A stretch of DNA of 64,000 nt from Alkalilimnicola ehrlichii (GTDB lineage Bacteria; Pseudomonadota; Gammaproteobacteria; Nitrococcales; AK92): positions 163,813 through 227,812 of the forward strand of contig NZ_NFZV01000005.1 in the NCBI RefSeq assembly GCF_003399765.1. The letters run 5' to 3'. Both the position numbers and the translations under genes were made by a program. The notes beneath the pieces were generated by a model. It was not told the origin of the DNA. It was given only the letters and a program-made list of their open reading frames with translations, and did no database searches. Of this stretch, positions 31,129 through 43,823 are shown piece by piece (the stretch's first letter is position 1; the number at the start of each line of letters is the position of its first letter).

Positions 31129-33943
31129 AGCGACGTTGTTCACCCGGCCCCTCGACATTGGTTGCGCAGCGTCCGCACAGCTCCGGGTGCGTAGCATGTT
31201 GGCCGACATCCTCTCGGCGGTGCCAGCAGCGTACGCACTTGGTGTGCTCCGAGCGTTTCGCTTGAATGTAAATAGTGGTGCCGTCGGTTAACTTTGCCTC
31301 GACGGCCTCTTCCGGCTTCGCCTGCTCGGGATGAATCCGGGCGTACGAGGTTATCAGGACAAAGCGTAACTCGTCCTCCAACTTGCCCAGCGTTTGCAGC
31401 AAAGGCTCGGGTAGAAAGAGGTCTACTTCGGCTTCTAGCGAGCCGCCGAGCTTGTCGGTTGCGCGCAGGTTCTCAAGCTCCTTTCCGACCGCTTCGCGGA
31501 CCCTTATGATCTGCTCCCAGAATGCGCTGTCGAGCTCGGTATCGGCAAGGGGGGAGAGCTGATCGTACCAGGTCCCGAGGAATACCGATTCGTTGCGCTC
31601 GCCCGGAATGTTGCTGTAGATCTCTTCGGCGGTAAAGCTGAGGATCGGCGCCAGCCAACGTACCAGAGCGTGCACGATGTGGTAGAGCGCCGTTTGTGCC
31701 GAACGCCGGGCAAGGCTATCGGTTGGCGTGGTGTACTGGCGGTCCTTGATGATGTCGAGGTAAAAGCCGCCCATATCCACCACGCAGAAGTTGTGCACCT
31801 TCTGATAAATGTGGTGGAAGTCATACTGATCGTAAGCCTCGCGTACGCTCTCTTGAAGCAGGCGGGCACGGTCCACCGCCCAGCGATCCAGCGGCAGCAT
31901 GTCGGCGTTGTTGACTAAATCCTTACTCGGATCGAATCCGGCTAAATTGGCCAGCAGAAAACGCGCCGTGTTACGCATCCGGCGATAGGAGTCGGCCGTT
32001 CGCTTGAGGATCTCGTCGGAGACGGCGATCTCGCCGCTGTAGTCGACCGAGGCGACCCAAAGCCGCAGGATGTCGGCACCTAAGTTGTTGACGACTTTCT
32101 GCGGCGCGACGACGTTGCCGAGCGATTTCGACATTTTGCGGCCCGAGGCGTCGACGGTGAAGCCATGCGTCAGCACCTCTTTATAAGGTGCCTCGCCGCG
32201 CATGGCCGTCGCCGTGAGGAGCGACGACTGAAACCAGCCGCGGTGTTGGTCCGAACCTTCCAAATACAGATTTGCCGGAACCTGTAGCGCTTCCCGGTCT
32301 TCCAGAACCGTTGCGTGGGTGACGCCGGAGTCGAACCAGACGTCGAGAATATCGGTTACCTTTTCGTACTGCTCGGCCTCGGCGCCTAACAGTTCGCTCG
32401 GTTCCAGCTCATCCCAGGCATCGACGCCCCCTTGTTCGACACGTTGCGCGACCTGCTCGATCAGCTCCGGTGTCCGCGGGTGCGGTTCTCCGCTGCGTTT
32501 GTCGACAAACAGCGCAATCGGTACCCCCCAATTACGCTGCCGGGAGATGCACCAATCCGGCCGGTTGCGCACCATGCCTTCAATGCGTGCTTCGCCCCAG
32601 GCGGGATGCCAACCTACCTGTTTAATGGCCGCTAACGCTTGTTCGCGCAGTCCCGCTTGCTCCAGATTGATAAACCATTGTGGTGTGGCCCGGAAGATAA
32701 TGGGGGTCTTATGCCGCCAGCAATGAGGATAGCTATGCTCGTACTTCTCGTGGTGGAGCAGTGCGCCCCGCTCCTTGAGTACGCGCAATACTTCATCGTT
32801 GGCCTTAGCAATGGGAAGGCCTTCGAAAAGCTCGGTTCCGGGTAGGAAGCGCCCATCGCCGCCGACAGGGTTATCTACCTCAAGTCCGTACTCAAGGCCA
32901 ACCAGGTAGTCGTCCAGGCCGTGGCCTGGGGCCGTGTGGACGGCACCGGTACCCGCCTCGGTCGTGACGTGTTCGCCCAGAATCACGGGAACCGTACGGC
33001 CGTAGAAGGGATGCTGTAGCGGTAGCTTAGCAAGCACTCGGCCCGGAAAACGGGCGACTTCCCGATAGCCTTCGAAGCCGTACCGGGCGCATGCCGTCTC
33101 AGCGAGCTCTGCCGCCAGCACGAGACCCTCGTCGGTGCCGGCGGGCTGAACGAGGACATAGTCGAGCTCAGGGTGTAGCGCGACAGCCTGATTCGCGGGC
33201 AGCGTCCAGGGCGTGGTAGTCCAGATCGGCACGCTGACCGACTTCAAACCGCTGCCGGCCGCCTCCATCCGCTGCAACGCCTCGTTGCTGTCCATCGCTT
33301 GGAAGCGGACGTCGATGGCGGGGGAGACTTTCTGTTCGTACTCGACTTCTGCTTCGGCCAGAGCCGAGCCGCAGTCGGCGCACCAGTGCACGGGCTTGAA
33401 GCCGCGAGCAATATGGCCGCGCTCGAAAATACGGCCGAGCGAACGCAGGATGTTCGCTTCGACTTTGTAGTCCATGGTCAGATACGGCTGTTCCCAGGCG
33501 CCAAAAATGCCGAGGCGCTTAAAGTCCGCCCGTTGCCCGTCGACCTGCTTGCTAGCGAAGGCGCGACACGCATCGCGGAACGCTTTGACCGACACCTTAT
33601 GGCCGGCTTTGCCGATCTTTTGTTCCACCTTCAGTTCGATGGGCAAGCCATGGCAGTCCCAGCCAGGCACGTAAGGCGCATCGAAGCCTTCCATGCTGCG
33701 GGCCTTGATGATGATGTCTTTAAGGATCTTGTTGACTGCGTGACCGATATGAATGTCGCCGTTGGCGTAGGGCGGCCCGTCATGCAGAATGAACTTCGGC
33801 TGACCGGCACGCGCTTGACGCAATTTCCCGTAGAGGTCCATCGATTCCCAATGGGCGAGCCACTCAGGTTCTCGGTTGGACAGATTGCCCCGCATGGGGA
33901 AATCCGTTTTCGGCAGGTTCAGCGTGTCTTTGTAGTCAGTCAC
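31121..33943 (-). CDS. ileS: Isoleucyl-tRNA synthetase
   Basis: IleRS charges tRNA-Ile and edits valine. Class I signatures are HIGH ([13 protein letters not shown]) and KMSKS ([10 protein letters not shown]). The C-terminal zinc finger [14 protein letters not shown] marks the bacterial short form. I place the start at GTG 33941-33943 ([16 protein letters not shown]), which matches the family N-terminus and gives 940 residues. The open frame extends 44 codons further, into the gap after ribF, without homology. The ribF-ileS-lspA order is standard. Confidence 0.95.
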   Translation of the reverse strand: MTDYKDTLNLPKTDFPMRGNLSNREPEWLAHWESMDLYGKLRQARAGQPKFILHDGPPYANGDIHIGHAVNKILKDIIIKARSMEGFDAPYVPGWDCHGLPIELKVEQKIGKAGHKVSVKAFRDACRAFASKQVDGQRADFKRLGIFGAWEQPYLTMDYKVEANILRSLGRIFERGHIARGFKPVHWCADCGSALAEAEVEYEQKVSPAIDVRFQAMDSNEALQRMEAAGSGLKSVSVPIWTTTPWTLPANQAVALHPELDYVLVQPAGTDEGLVLAAELAETACARYGFEGYREVARFPGRVLAKLPLQHPFYGRTVPVILGEHVTTEAGTGAVHTAPGHGLDDYLVGLEYGLEVDNPVGGDGRFLPGTELFEGLPIAKANDEVLRVLKERGALLHHEKYEHSYPHCWRHKTPIIFRATPQWFINLEQAGLREQALAAIKQVGWHPAWGEARIEGMVRNRPDWCISRQRNWGVPIALFVDKRSGEPHPRTPELIEQVAQRVEQGGVDAWDELEPSELLGAEAEQYEKVTDILDVWFDSGVTHATVLEDREALQVPANLYLEGSDQHRGWFQSSLLTATAMRGEAPYKEVLTHGFTVDASGRKMSKSLGNVVAPQKVVNNLGADILRLWVASVDYSGEIAVSDEILKRTADSYRRMRNTARFLLANLAGFDPSKDLVNNADMLPLDRWAVDRARLLQESVREAYDQYDFHHIYQKVHNFCVVDMGGFYLDIIKDRQYTTPTDSLARRSAQTALYHIVHALVRWLAPILSFTAEEIYSNIPGERNESVFLGTWYDQLSPLADTELDSAFWEQIIRVREAVGKELENLRATDKLGGSLEAEVDLFLPEPLLQTLGKLEDELRFVLITSYARIHPEQAKPEEAVEAKLTDGTTIYIQAKRSEHTKCVRCWHRREDVGQHATHPELCGRCATNVEGPGEQRRYA

Positions 33944-34004
33944 GTGGCAATCCCGTATCAGTATGTCGTCGCAGAGCAGAAGCCGTATGGCCACGCTTTG
34001 CGAC

Positions 34005-34955
34005 TTAGCGTGGCGTCGTAAAGTGTTGCTGTTCGTTGGCGAAATAGCGGCGTACTTGTTCGGTATCCGCGGCAATCTGTTGCGTTAGCGCCTCTAGCGA
34101 TTCGAAACGCTCCTCTTCGCGTAGGCGAGCGCAAAACTCCACTCGGAGATGGCGTCCGTACAAGTCGCCCTCAAAATCCAGCAGATAGACCTCCAGTAAC
34201 GGTTGCTTGCCGTTAACCGTTGGGCGGTAACCGAGGCTGGCCGCACCGTTATAGACCTTATCAAGCCCATGTACGCGTACCGCGAAAATACCCGTCATCG
34301 GCGGATGGCGACCGCCGAACCCGATATTGGCGGTAGGGTAGCCGAGATTGCGGCCAAGTGCTTGGCCGCGGATGACGCGGCCGCTCATGCAATAGGGTCG
34401 ACCCAATAAGTCGCCGGCAAGTTCCAACTCGCCGGCGGCTAAGGCCTCCCTCACCCGCGTGCTACTGATGCGTTGGCCGCTAGCAGCTACCGTACCCATC
34501 TGCTCCAGCTCGAAATCATGCTGTTTCGCCGCCTGCGCAAGCAACGAAAAATCGCCGCGCCGGCCCGCCCCAAAGCGGAAATCGTCGCCGACAAGAAGAT
34601 AGCGAACGCCGAGCCCATCGATCAGAATGCGCTGGACAAACTGCTCGGCGGGTATACTCGCCAACGCGCCATCGAATCGCAGACATAGTACGCGTTCGAC
34701 CCCGTGCTCTTGTAGTGCGTCGAGCTTATCTCGCAAACTCGTGAGCCGGCTCGGTGCGATATCCGGGCGAAAGAACTCCAGCGGATGCGGCTCGAAGGTA
34801 ATGAGCGTGTTGACGCCGCCTAAACAGGCCGCCTGCGCTTGCAGTTGAGCCAGCATCGCCTGATGACCTCGGTGGACACCGTCGAAATTACCGATGGTAG
34901 CGACCGCGCCCCGATGTCGAGGGCGCAGATTGTGTAGACCGCGTATCAGCTCCAT
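34005..34955 (-). CDS. ribF: Bifunctional riboflavin kinase/FAD synthetase
   Basis: RibF makes FMN and then FAD. The N-terminal adenylyltransferase domain has [11 protein letters not shown] and [10 protein letters not shown]; the C-terminal flavokinase domain has [11 protein letters not shown] and the [21 protein letters not shown] stretch in parts. The ATG at 34953-34955 ([10 protein letters not shown]) is preferred to a TTG six codons upstream. 316 residues. It lies between murJ and ileS as in most gammaproteobacteria. Confidence 0.96.
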   Translation of the reverse strand: MELIRGLHNLRPRHRGAVATIGNFDGVHRGHQAMLAQLQAQAACLGGVNTLITFEPHPLEFFRPDIAPSRLTSLRDKLDALQEHGVERVLCLRFDGALASIPAEQFVQRILIDGLGVRYLLVGDDFRFGAGRRGDFSLLAQAAKQHDFELEQMGTVAASGQRISSTRVREALAAGELELAGDLLGRPYCMSGRVIRGQALGRNLGYPTANIGFGGRHPPMTGIFAVRVHGLDKVYNGAASLGYRPTVNGKQPLLEVYLLDFEGDLYGRHLRVEFCARLREEERFESLEALTQQIAADTEQVRRYFANEQQHFTTPR

Positions 34956-35004
34956 GCCCGGAAAAGCTCGCAAAACGATTGATTATAATGGTCTGACGCG
35001 CTTT

Positions 35005-36567
35005 TTAGGAGGGTGCAGGGGCCCGCAATGTTCGCCATGGCATCCGCAGCAGCGCCAAGCAGCCAAAATACAGCAGTACCGCTAAGCCAATCCAGCCGAG
35101 CAGATAACCGATTCGAAGCCATAAGGTACCCTCAAGCCACCACTCGACATTAGTGGCGGGGATTGCTAACAATGCGCCCATCGCTACTGTTGCAAAGCCG
35201 ACTTTTGCCAATAGCCCCCACCAACCGGGGCTAGCGCGATACACACCGCTTCGACGGAGGCCGACGAGCAATAAAGCGGCATTCAGCGTTGCGGCGCAGG
35301 CTGTCGCGAACGCCAAACCAACGTGACCGACGCCGGAATCGCGTAACCACAGAACGGCGGCTATGCTGAGAATCATATTCAGCACCATACTGATTGCTGC
35401 GAATACGACCGGCGTTTTCATATCCTGACGGGCGAAATAGCCCGGAGCGGCGACTTTAACAAGAATGAAGCCGCTTAGCCCTAATGCGTAGGCAGATAAG
35501 CTCAGCCCCGCAGCGCGCACATCATAAGCAGTAAACTGCCCGTACTGAAAGAGCGTCGACAGAATCGGGGCCGATAACAGCACCAAGCCGACGGTTGCAG
35601 GGGCGGCGATAAGCACGACCCAGCGTAATGCCCAGTCGAGCGTGTTAGAGAATCGCTCTGGTGCCTTGCTTGCGAACTCGCTGGATAGGCGCGGTAAAAT
35701 CACGGTTCCCAGCGCGACGCCAAAGATACCTAACGGAAATTCGACCATTCGGTCAGAGAAATACAGCCAGGTCACGCTGCCGGTGATGAGGAACGAGGCG
35801 AGAATGGTGTCGACCAACAGGTTGATCTGCGCGACGGAAGACCCAAAGATAGCTGGTCCCATCAAGCGCATGATCTTGCGAACGCCCGAATCTTTCCACC
35901 CCCAGCGCGGTCGTGTCAGCAGCCCGAGCTTGGCTAAGTACGGCAGCTGTAGCAGGAGCTGCAAGACGCCTGCCACAAGCACCGCTACCCCTAAAGCCTT
36001 GATGGGTTCGTCGGTAAACGGGCCCGACCACAAAGCGCCGGCGATGAGCGTCAGGTTAAGCAGTACCGGCGCGAAGGCCGGCGGCCCGAACTGTCCGTAC
36101 GTATTGAGCACGCCGCCTGCACAGGCGACAAGGGAAATGAAAAGGATATAAGGGAACGTGTAGCGGAGGAGTTCTACCGCTAGTTCGTACTTATCCGGCT
36201 CATCGCTAAAGCCAGGGGCAAACGCACTGACCACCCAGGGCGCGCCCAGCATCCCTAATAGGGTAATAACAGTGAGCACCGTGCCCAGCACGCCGATCGT
36301 GCGGCTGACCAGTTGCCGCACCTCGTCTTGAGAGCGCTGCGATTTGTACTCCGCCAGAACCGGCACAAAAGCCTGCGAGAAAGCGCCTTCGGCAAACAGG
36401 CGGCGCATGAAATTCGGAATCTTGAACGCGACGAAAAAAGCGTCGGTCGCCGCGCTTGGGCCGAACACCGTACCAATAATGACATCTCGCACCAATCCGA
36501 GTATGCGAGAGAGAAAGGTCAGCGAGCCGAAGGTTGCGATATTCTGCAGTAGGCCTTTCTTCTTCAT
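35005..36567 (-). CDS. murJ: Lipid II flippase MurJ
   Basis: MurJ (MviN) moves the peptidoglycan precursor lipid II across the inner membrane. The 520-residue MOP-fold protein has about 14 hydrophobic helices. Conserved stretches are [37 protein letters not shown] and AFSQAFVPVL, where the Arg residues line the cavity. It is divergent from rpsT, 152 bp apart, the usual arrangement. Confidence 0.96.
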   Translation of the reverse strand: MKKKGLLQNIATFGSLTFLSRILGLVRDVIIGTVFGPSAATDAFFVAFKIPNFMRRLFAEGAFSQAFVPVLAEYKSQRSQDEVRQLVSRTIGVLGTVLTVITLLGMLGAPWVVSAFAPGFSDEPDKYELAVELLRYTFPYILFISLVACAGGVLNTYGQFGPPAFAPVLLNLTLIAGALWSGPFTDEPIKALGVAVLVAGVLQLLLQLPYLAKLGLLTRPRWGWKDSGVRKIMRLMGPAIFGSSVAQINLLVDTILASFLITGSVTWLYFSDRMVEFPLGIFGVALGTVILPRLSSEFASKAPERFSNTLDWALRWVVLIAAPATVGLVLLSAPILSTLFQYGQFTAYDVRAAGLSLSAYALGLSGFILVKVAAPGYFARQDMKTPVVFAAISMVLNMILSIAAVLWLRDSGVGHVGLAFATACAATLNAALLLVGLRRSGVYRASPGWWGLLAKVGFATVAMGALLAIPATNVEWWLEGTLWLRIGYLLGWIGLAVLLYFGCLALLRMPWRTLRAPAPS

Positions 36568-36648
36568 GAATTCCCATTATCAGCAACAGAAGTGGCGCGG
36601 AAGCCTCGCATCATACCCAGTTTCTCAGGGTTTTTCCTGCGAAAGCTA

Positions 36649-36677
36649 TTGACAAAATGCGTCAATCTCTGCATATT
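36649..36677 (+). promoter_or_regulatory. Sigma-70 promoter of rpsT
   Basis: A consensus TTGACA at 36649-36654 and CATATT at 36672-36677 are 17 bases apart, with the -10 ending 42 bases before the TTG start of rpsT. Confidence 0.78.
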
Positions 36678-36719
36678 ACCCGCCTTTCGGCAACCATCGG
36701 TACTGCTAGGAGTTGAGCC

Positions 36720-36986
36720 TTGGCTAACATCGCCTCTGCAAAGAAACGCGCCCGTCAGGCGGAAGTCCGCCGCCAGCACAATCAGGCCCGTCGCTCCATG
36801 CTGCGGACCCACATCAAGAAGGTTGTTCGTGCTATCGAGGCCGGTGATAAAGCGCAGGCTGAGGCGGCTTATAAGGCTGCCGTGCCGGTGATCGACACCA
36901 TGGCTGGCAAAGGTCTTATTCATAAGAATAAGGCTGCGCGCCACAAGAGCCGTTTGAACGAACATCTCCGCAACATGCAAGGCTAA
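36720..36986 (+). CDS. rpsT: 30S ribosomal protein S20
   Basis: S20 binds 16S rRNA early in 30S assembly. The 88-residue sequence [20 protein letters not shown] with a helical basic body is diagnostic. The start codon is TTG (36720-36722), preceded by AGGAG at a good distance; a UUG start is also used by E. coli rpsT, where S20 represses its own translation, so the same control is likely here. The family identity decides this unusual start. Confidence 0.97.
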   Translation: MANIASAKKRARQAEVRRQHNQARRSMLRTHIKKVVRAIEAGDKAQAEAAYKAAVPVIDTMAGKGLIHKNKAARHKSRLNEHLRNMQG

Positions 36987-37071
36987 GAGTCTTTGCCTGA
37001 TGCAAAACGCCGGAAATCGCCGCTGTTTTTGCTTTTTTGTTTTAGCGGGATAACTGTTTTGTTGTCTTTGC

Positions 37072-37123
37072 TGTTGGTGGTTAGAGGTTGTGCGCTTCGC
37101 GCGGCTTATTTAGAAGGCGGGGT
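37072..37123. repeat. Dispersed intergenic repeat, copy 1
   Basis: Fifty-two bases, opening TGTTGGTGGTTA and ending TTTAGAAGGCGG plus four, align without gaps to 63763-63814 with about 10 differences. Both copies lie just after a gene end and contain a self-complementary GCGC..CGCGC core. The 66-codon frame 36993-37193 runs through it and I do not count it as a gene. The rest of the 283-bp rpsT-nadC gap shows nothing clear. Confidence 0.6.
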
Positions 37124-37269
37124 TCCGCCCCCGCGCGGCAGCGCCAACGGGCAAGAGCAAGACCCTTCGATCCACGCTTTCCCAAATAAATAAGACCAAG
37201 CCAGTTAACAGGGTGCGGTTGTTTGGAAGCGCACAATCTCAACGCCGTGCCGCGAAGCGACCAGCAAAC

Positions 37270-38118
<849 letters not shown>

Positions 38119-38493
38119 CTACTTGGCCGATCCGTCGTCGCGCTTGCTCGCAAGGGTGTGTTTCTCGCGATCGTACTGCTCTTTGAGTTCGTCCTTGATG
38201 CTGTGCTCCCACAGCGGAACCCCGACGAAATAGCCGGCACGGCCGATCATATGAGCGCCGATCGGTGCCGTCATAATGATGAACACGACGATGGCGATGG
38301 CACGTGCAATGATGGCGCCGTCGTCAAAGTAAATCGCCACCGCGGCAACCATCATGCCGGCGCCAAGCGCGCCGGCTTTGGTCGAGGCGTGCATTCGGGT
38401 GGGAAGGTCCGGCATGCGCAGCAAACCAAGAGCGGCTATGAGCATTAGTGCCGCACCGCCGAGTAAGAAAAAGCCAGTCAGAAACTCAATCAT
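38119..38493 (-). CDS. mrpG: Mrp antiporter subunit G
   Basis: MrpG is a small membrane subunit of the multi-subunit cation/proton antiporter. The start at 38493 (MIEFLTGFFLLGGAALML) gives 124 residues and three helices with the family motif LRMPDLPTRMHASTKAG. It overlaps the mrpF stop by 8 bases. A longer hydrophilic tail (from about residue 95) is typical of proteobacterial forms. Confidence 0.94.
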   Translation of the reverse strand: MIEFLTGFFLLGGAALMLIAALGLLRMPDLPTRMHASTKAGALGAGMMVAAVAIYFDDGAIIARAIAIVVFIIMTAPIGAHMIGRAGYFVGVPLWEHSIKDELKEQYDREKHTLASKRDDGSAK

Positions 38494-38758
38494 CGCGCGG
38501 GCCTCCTTTTTCCAGATAACGCGCGAAACCAACCGCCGCTAAGAAAGCCGTCAAGGCAAGCACGATGGCCACGTCCAGGAAATCGGCAACACCGGTCGCG
38601 ACCGTATAAAGGGCGATAACGCCCACGGTTAGGGACGCCACCAACTCCAGTGCTACGACGCGGTCCGGCAGCGTAGGCCCTTTGACCAAGCGGATAAAGG
38701 ACAGCAACAGAGCCAGTCCCAGAATAATAAAGCTAATTTGTATGGTCAGCTCGAACAC
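38486..38758 (-). CDS. mrpF: Mrp antiporter subunit F
   Basis: MrpF is a 90-residue, three-helix subunit. The conserved LVKGPTLPDRVVALEL segment in the first loop identifies it. It starts 12 bp after mrpE and overlaps mrpG. In characterised Mrp complexes all seven subunits are needed for antiport. Confidence 0.94.
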   Translation of the reverse strand: MFELTIQISFIILGLALLLSFIRLVKGPTLPDRVVALELVASLTVGVIALYTVATGVADFLDVAIVLALTAFLAAVGFARYLEKGGPRDD

Positions 38759-38770
38759 GCCAAACCTCGG

Positions 38771-39244
38771 TTATCGCAATAGTTCAATGACCCGGCGCTC
38801 CAGGTTTTTGATGTCTTTCCGCAACTCTTCCTCGTTGTCGATGTACATCGCGTGGATGTAAAGCGTCTTTCGGTCCCCGGAGACATCGAGGCTGAGGGTG
38901 CCGGGAGTCACCGTTATCAGATTGGCCAGGATCGTGATCTCGGCGTCGGTCTCCGCATCCAGCGGTACGCCGATAACGCCCGGGCGCATGTGGTGCGAAG
39001 GCGTTATTACGTCATAGGCCACGCGAAGGTTCGACTTCAGCAAATCCCAGATGAAGAAAAAGATAAATCCGATGAACTTCGGAGTCTTGCTGAAATAACG
39101 GTCGAACTGGGGAGATCCCCGCTTGGTTAGACGGAGCACGACATAGGCCAGGACGAATCCCGCGACCAAATTGACCGCAGTGAAGGTACCCGTCAGGACA
39201 ACCCAAGTAATAGCCAGTACAAGATTGGAAGCGAAGGCAATCAC
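38771..39244 (-). CDS. mrpE: Mrp antiporter subunit E
   Basis: MrpE is a 157-residue subunit with two N-terminal helices and a cytoplasmic domain containing [16 protein letters not shown] and the IHAMYID strand, the family signature. It overlaps the mrpD stop by four bases. Confidence 0.94.
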   Translation of the reverse strand: MIAFASNLVLAITWVVLTGTFTAVNLVAGFVLAYVVLRLTKRGSPQFDRYFSKTPKFIGFIFFFIWDLLKSNLRVAYDVITPSHHMRPGVIGVPLDAETDAEITILANLITVTPGTLSLDVSGDRKTLYIHAMYIDNEEELRKDIKNLERRVIELLR

Positions 39245-40749
39245 GGATTCTCTCCTAGCACGGCTTCGATATAAATGCGGCTATCTTCCAGTTGCTCGGC
39301 CGCCAGCATCGCCAGCTCAAAGACCGCCTCGCCGAAAATACCCATGAGCACTGCGATGGCAGCAAGCCCGATGATCGGCAGGTACATCAGATAAAGCGGT
39401 TGCCCCGGTTCTACCGGCGGCGGTGTTGGGGCGTTCTCCGGTGCCGCCTTCCAGAACGCTTCCGCCCAGATTTTGGTCATCGAGAACAGGGTTAGTAGGC
39501 CGACGGCCAAGGCGATACCCGTCACCACCCAAAATTGTAGGTCCAGAGCGCCTCGGACTAAAACGAATTTCGCGAAGAAGCCCGACAGAGGCGGTATGCC
39601 TGCCAGCGACAGGGCGGAGATCAAGAACAGCAACGACAACCAGGGGGCAGCGCGGTAAAGCCCGCCCAGTTCCTTGAGTTCATGGGTACCGCGTAGCCGA
39701 TAGGAAACGCCGCTGACGAAGAACAGGTTAGTCTTCACCACGCTGTGGTGGAAGGTGTAAATGAGTCCGCCTGCGATGGCGAGTGGGCTCATAAGGCCTA
39801 GCGCAAGAATCATGTAGCCAATCTGGCTCACACTATGGAAGGCCAGAATGCGGCGGAACTCAAAGTGTGCAGCCGCACCCAGCACGCCCACCACCATGGT
39901 GATCGTACCGCCCCAGATCAGGATGGTTTGGATAAGCTCCGCATCCTGAGTAAAGATCAGAGTGAAGAAGCGGTACAGCGCGTATACGCCGACTTTTGTT
40001 AACAGCCCGGCGAACAAAGCGGAGACCGCTACCGGCGGCGTGTGATAGGACGCCGGCAACCAGAAAAACAACGGGAACGCCGCCGCCTTAATGCCGAAGC
40101 TGATCATGAACAGCATCGCGATGACGGTGATCAGGCCGGTATGCTCGGCATCGGCGTCGGCAAATTTCACTGCCAGATCGGCCATGTTGAGCGAGCCGAC
40201 TAAGCCATACACCAAACCGATCGCCGTCAGCAGCACCGCCGAGGAAATTAGGTTGATGGTGACGTACTTGATCGCACCTTCCATCTGGGCCCGTTCGCCG
40301 CCGAGAATGAGCAGCGCAAACGAGGCGATCAGCAGCACTTCGAACCAAACGAAGAGGTTGAAAATGTCGCCGGTCAGGAAGGCGCCGCAGACGCCGGCGA
40401 GCAGCATATGCAACAGCGGATAATAACCAAACCGCTCATGGCCCTCGCCCATGGCGGCAAGCGAGTACACCGCGGCGGAAAATGCCATCAGCCCGGCGAG
40501 GAGCACCATGATGGCGCCGAGCAGGTCGCTGACCAGCACAATGCCGAACGGTGCCTGCCAGTCGCCGAGGGTGGTAACCAGAGGGCCTTGGTTCAGGGTG
40601 GCGAACAATAGCCAGATGCCGCTTGCCAACAGCGCACCGGTGCCGATAACGGCCAGCCAGCGCTGAGCCAGGCGCGAGCGCCAGACCGCGAGCGACAGGG
40701 CGCCGAAGAAAAGCGGGATCAGAATCGGAAGCGCGATCTCGGGTCTCAC
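39241..40749 (-). CDS. mrpD: Mrp antiporter subunit D
   Basis: MrpD is one of two large NuoL/M/N-like proton-translocating subunits. The 502-residue protein has about 14 helices, the key Glu in helix 5 ([16 protein letters not shown]) and the Lys region in helix 7 ([22 protein letters not shown]). Overlaps by four bases with mrpC upstream and mrpE downstream show tight translational coupling. Confidence 0.95.
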   Translation of the reverse strand: MRPEIALPILIPLFFGALSLAVWRSRLAQRWLAVIGTGALLASGIWLLFATLNQGPLVTTLGDWQAPFGIVLVSDLLGAIMVLLAGLMAFSAAVYSLAAMGEGHERFGYYPLLHMLLAGVCGAFLTGDIFNLFVWFEVLLIASFALLILGGERAQMEGAIKYVTINLISSAVLLTAIGLVYGLVGSLNMADLAVKFADADAEHTGLITVIAMLFMISFGIKAAAFPLFFWLPASYHTPPVAVSALFAGLLTKVGVYALYRFFTLIFTQDAELIQTILIWGGTITMVVGVLGAAAHFEFRRILAFHSVSQIGYMILALGLMSPLAIAGGLIYTFHHSVVKTNLFFVSGVSYRLRGTHELKELGGLYRAAPWLSLLFLISALSLAGIPPLSGFFAKFVLVRGALDLQFWVVTGIALAVGLLTLFSMTKIWAEAFWKAAPENAPTPPPVEPGQPLYLMYLPIIGLAAIAVLMGIFGEAVFELAMLAAEQLEDSRIYIEAVLGENP

Positions 40750-41093
40750 GTGTCGGTACTCTTCATTTGATCCAGGTCATCGGCCTTGACGATTTCGTAC
40801 GCGCGGTGAATCAGCACCACGGCGAAGGCGAGCACGCCAAAGGCAATTACGATAGCGGTCAGGACAAGCGCTTGCGGTAGCGGGTCGGCCACACCGGGCG
40901 GCGGCACCTGGGCGCCTTCCGCGATCAGCGGCGGTGTGCCGCGGACCAGCCCGGCAGCGGTGAAAATCAAGAGATTGGCCGCGTTACTCAACAAAATCAG
41001 GCCAATCACCAGTTTGACGATGCTACGCCGAAGCATCATGTAGATGGCGGCGGCATAGAGTCCGCCGACGACATACGCCATTAACGGTTCCAT
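40746..41093 (-). CDS. mrpC: Mrp antiporter subunit C
   Basis: MrpC is a NuoK-like subunit, 115 residues with three helices. [17 protein letters not shown] and the final [17 protein letters not shown] are characteristic. It starts one base after the mrpB stop. Confidence 0.95.
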   Translation of the reverse strand: MEPLMAYVVGGLYAAAIYMMLRRSIVKLVIGLILLSNAANLLIFTAAGLVRGTPPLIAEGAQVPPPGVADPLPQALVLTAIVIAFGVLAFAVVLIHRAYEIVKADDLDQMKSTDT

Positions 41094-41094
41094 C

Positions 41095-41526
41095 TCATTC
41101 CTCCGCTTCCGCCAGCGTCAGCACAATGGTCATGACCGAGCCGAGCACGACCATATACACGCCGAGGTCGAAGATGAGCGGGCTGCTCAGCTTCATTTCG
41201 CCGAAAATCGGCACGTAGACTTCCCACCACTGGGAGGTGAAGAAGGGCTCGCCCCGGACGAAGGTGCCGATCACGCCGCTCAAGGTGGCGATGACCAGGC
41301 CCAACCCGACCATGGTGCGCGGGTCCATGCGTAGTGCCGCCCGCGCCGCCGAACTGTCGAAAGCGAACAAATACAGCGTGTAGCCGGAAGCACCGACCAG
41401 CCCGCCGATAAAGCCACCGCCCGGCAGGTCGTGGCCGCGCAGCAAAAGAAAGATCGAAAACAGCACGAGCAGGGGTAATAGCACCCGCGCCGCCGTACTG
41501 AGGATCAGGGACGGCATGCTGGTCAT
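41095..41526 (-). CDS. mrpB: Mrp antiporter subunit B
   Basis: MrpB is a 143-residue, four-helix subunit with the family stretches [18 protein letters not shown] and [17 protein letters not shown]. It is encoded separately from MrpA, so this is a seven-gene (group 1) Mrp operon. It overlaps the mrpA stop by four bases. Confidence 0.95.
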   Translation of the reverse strand: MTSMPSLILSTAARVLLPLLVLFSIFLLLRGHDLPGGGFIGGLVGASGYTLYLFAFDSSAARAALRMDPRTMVGLGLVIATLSGVIGTFVRGEPFFTSQWWEVYVPIFGEMKLSSPLIFDLGVYMVVLGSVMTIVLTLAEAEE

Positions 41527-43823
41527 TTCTTATACTCCTCCGCGCGGAATTTGATCATCGCGTAGACGCCGATGGCCGCCAGCGCGAGCACGAAGATCTC
41601 GCCCAGGGTGTCGAGCGCCCGGAAGTCCACCAGAATCACGTTAACGATGTTGCGTCCGTGCCCCTCCGGCTCGCTGTTCTCGACGAAGAATTGCGAGATC
41701 GGATCGTGCAGTTGTAACTCGGTGGCGGTGAGCAGCAGTAATGTGAACAAACTGCCGACGGCTACCGCCACCACCGCATCGCGCATCCGCGCCGCAGTGC
41801 TGGAGAGGTCCAGGAACTCGGGCAGGCGGAACAGCACCAGCACGAGCAGGAGGACGGTCAACGTTTCGACCAGCACTTGCGTGATACCGAGGTCCGGCGC
41901 GCTAAATAGGACGTAGACCAGGGCGACACCGAAGCCGACTACGCCAACCGAAACCACGGCACCCAGACGCGAGTGGGTGGTTGCGGCGACCACCGCCGCC
42001 AGCACGATCAGAATGGCGATTACCGCTTCGATGAACTGCACTCCGACAAAGTCGAACAGCAGTCGCGGCTCGTAGCCGGTGAACAGGGTGTAACCGACCA
42101 GCCCGATCAACGTGGCGAGAATGGTCAGCAAGTAGTAGCGCAGGTAGCCGTTTTGCAGCACCCGCGTTTGCCACTGGGCGGTCCAGTTCATGCCGTCCAG
42201 CGCTTTTTCGTAGCCGCGCTCCGGTCCGTAGGCAAAGACCTTATCCAGCCACAACAGGCGGGCACGAATCGCATCCCAGCCGAAGAACAACAAGACGCCG
42301 ACGGCAATGCTGGCGATGCTCAGCATCAACGGCAGGTTAAAGCCGTGCCACAAGGTTAGGTAGAAGGATTCGTACTCGCCGTAAACGCTGGTCACGGCCG
42401 CCGACAGGATGCCCCGTTCCGGCAGGAACGGCAGCAGACCGCAAAGCAGGCCCAGGGTGGCCAGTGTGGCCGGGCCGATCCACATGGCAAAGGGAGCTTC
42501 ATGCGGTTTGCTCGGCGTTTCTTTGCGGGCGCCGAAGAACGGGCGCAGCGCGATGACGCCGCCAATCGCGACTCCGAGCATGGCCGTGGCTACCGTCAGC
42601 ACCAAGAGGAAGCTGGTGAGGTAGTTGGACTCCAATACCGCTTCGAACAGCATTTCCTTGGCGATAAAGCCAAACAGCGGGGCAATGCCGGCCATCGACA
42701 AGGCAGCCAGAATCGCCGCATAGGTTGTAATCGGCATGATGCGCGCGAGGCCGCCCATCTTGGTGATGTCTTTAGTGCCGGTGGAGTGATCCAGCGAGCC
42801 GGCCACCAAGAATAGCGAAGCCTTGTAGAGCGCGTGGGCGAGCAAGAAAGTCATCGCCGCACCGATCGCAAGCTCGGTGCCGATACCGATCAGCATGGTC
42901 AGCGTGCCGAGCGCCATCAGTGTGGTGTAGGCGAGAATCTTTTTGATCTCGGTGCTGCGATAGGCGAGGAACATGCCGGTGAACATGGTCAGCGCACCGA
43001 ATAGTGGCAGGATGGTGTGCCACAGCTCGGTCTCGCCCAGGCTCGGATTGAGGCGGGCGAGCAAGTATACGCCGGCTTTCACCATGGTGGCCGAGTGCAG
43101 GTAGGCGCTTACCGGCGTCGGTGCGGCCATCGCGTTCGGTAACCAGAAGTGCAGCGGCACTTGCGCCGACTTCGAGAAGGTACCGATCAGGATCAGAATC
43201 AAAATGCCGGTGTACAGGCCGCTGTCGCGGATGACGTCGCCGTTGTTGAGAATCTCGGAAATCTCGTAGGTGCCGGCAACGCTGCCCATGAGGATCAAAC
43301 CGGCCATTAGCGCCATGCCGCCGCCAACCGTGACCAATAAGCCCTGTAAGGCCGATTTGCGCGATTTGAGCTGCTCGTGGTGATAGCCGATCAGCATGTA
43401 CGAGGTGATGCTGGTCAACTCCCAGAAGACAAACAGGGAAATCAGGTTGTTGGATAGCACCAAACCCAGCATCGACGCCATGAAGGCGAGGATGAAAATG
43501 TAAAATTTGGGCAGGTCGCGATCGCCGTGGAGATAGCTTCCCGCATAGAGCAGGATGAAGGTGCCGATGCCGCTGATCAGCAGCGCGAACATCAGGCTTA
43601 AACCATCGAGCAGGAACGACAGCTGGATGTCGAGCGACGGTATCCAATTGTAGCTCACCAGCACCTGGTCGCCTGCCGCTATTTCGGGCATGAAGCTCGC
43701 GAAATAAACGGTAAGCCCGGCGGGCAAGAGGGCGAGCGCCCAGTTAATACGACCTTGCAGCAGCTTATAGAGCCAGGGGACGGCGGCAGCCAGCAAGAAA
43801 CCTGACAGAACGGCTAACAGCAT
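41523..43823 (-). CDS. mrpA: Mrp antiporter subunit A
   Basis: MrpA is the largest, NuoL-like subunit and with MrpD forms the presumed proton path. The 766 residues have about 20 helices: a NuoL/M core ([38 protein letters not shown]) and a C-terminal extension (from about 590) of MbhD/MbhE type with the conserved [16 protein letters not shown]. The operon mrpABCDEFG exchanges Na+ (or K+) for H+ and supports growth at high salt or pH. The ATG at 43821-43823 opens [11 protein letters not shown]. Confidence 0.95.
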   Translation of the reverse strand: MLLAVLSGFLLAAAVPWLYKLLQGRINWALALLPAGLTVYFASFMPEIAAGDQVLVSYNWIPSLDIQLSFLLDGLSLMFALLISGIGTFILLYAGSYLHGDRDLPKFYIFILAFMASMLGLVLSNNLISLFVFWELTSITSYMLIGYHHEQLKSRKSALQGLLVTVGGGMALMAGLILMGSVAGTYEISEILNNGDVIRDSGLYTGILILILIGTFSKSAQVPLHFWLPNAMAAPTPVSAYLHSATMVKAGVYLLARLNPSLGETELWHTILPLFGALTMFTGMFLAYRSTEIKKILAYTTLMALGTLTMLIGIGTELAIGAAMTFLLAHALYKASLFLVAGSLDHSTGTKDITKMGGLARIMPITTYAAILAALSMAGIAPLFGFIAKEMLFEAVLESNYLTSFLLVLTVATAMLGVAIGGVIALRPFFGARKETPSKPHEAPFAMWIGPATLATLGLLCGLLPFLPERGILSAAVTSVYGEYESFYLTLWHGFNLPLMLSIASIAVGVLLFFGWDAIRARLLWLDKVFAYGPERGYEKALDGMNWTAQWQTRVLQNGYLRYYLLTILATLIGLVGYTLFTGYEPRLLFDFVGVQFIEAVIAILIVLAAVVAATTHSRLGAVVSVGVVGFGVALVYVLFSAPDLGITQVLVETLTVLLLVLVLFRLPEFLDLSSTAARMRDAVVAVAVGSLFTLLLLTATELQLHDPISQFFVENSEPEGHGRNIVNVILVDFRALDTLGEIFVLALAAIGVYAMIKFRAEEYKK

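Noticed and set aside
36993..37193. 66-codon frame after rpsT encoding a hydrophobic N-terminus
   Set aside because: It runs through the dispersed repeat 37072-37123, has no ribosome-binding site and its downstream half is repeat-derived.
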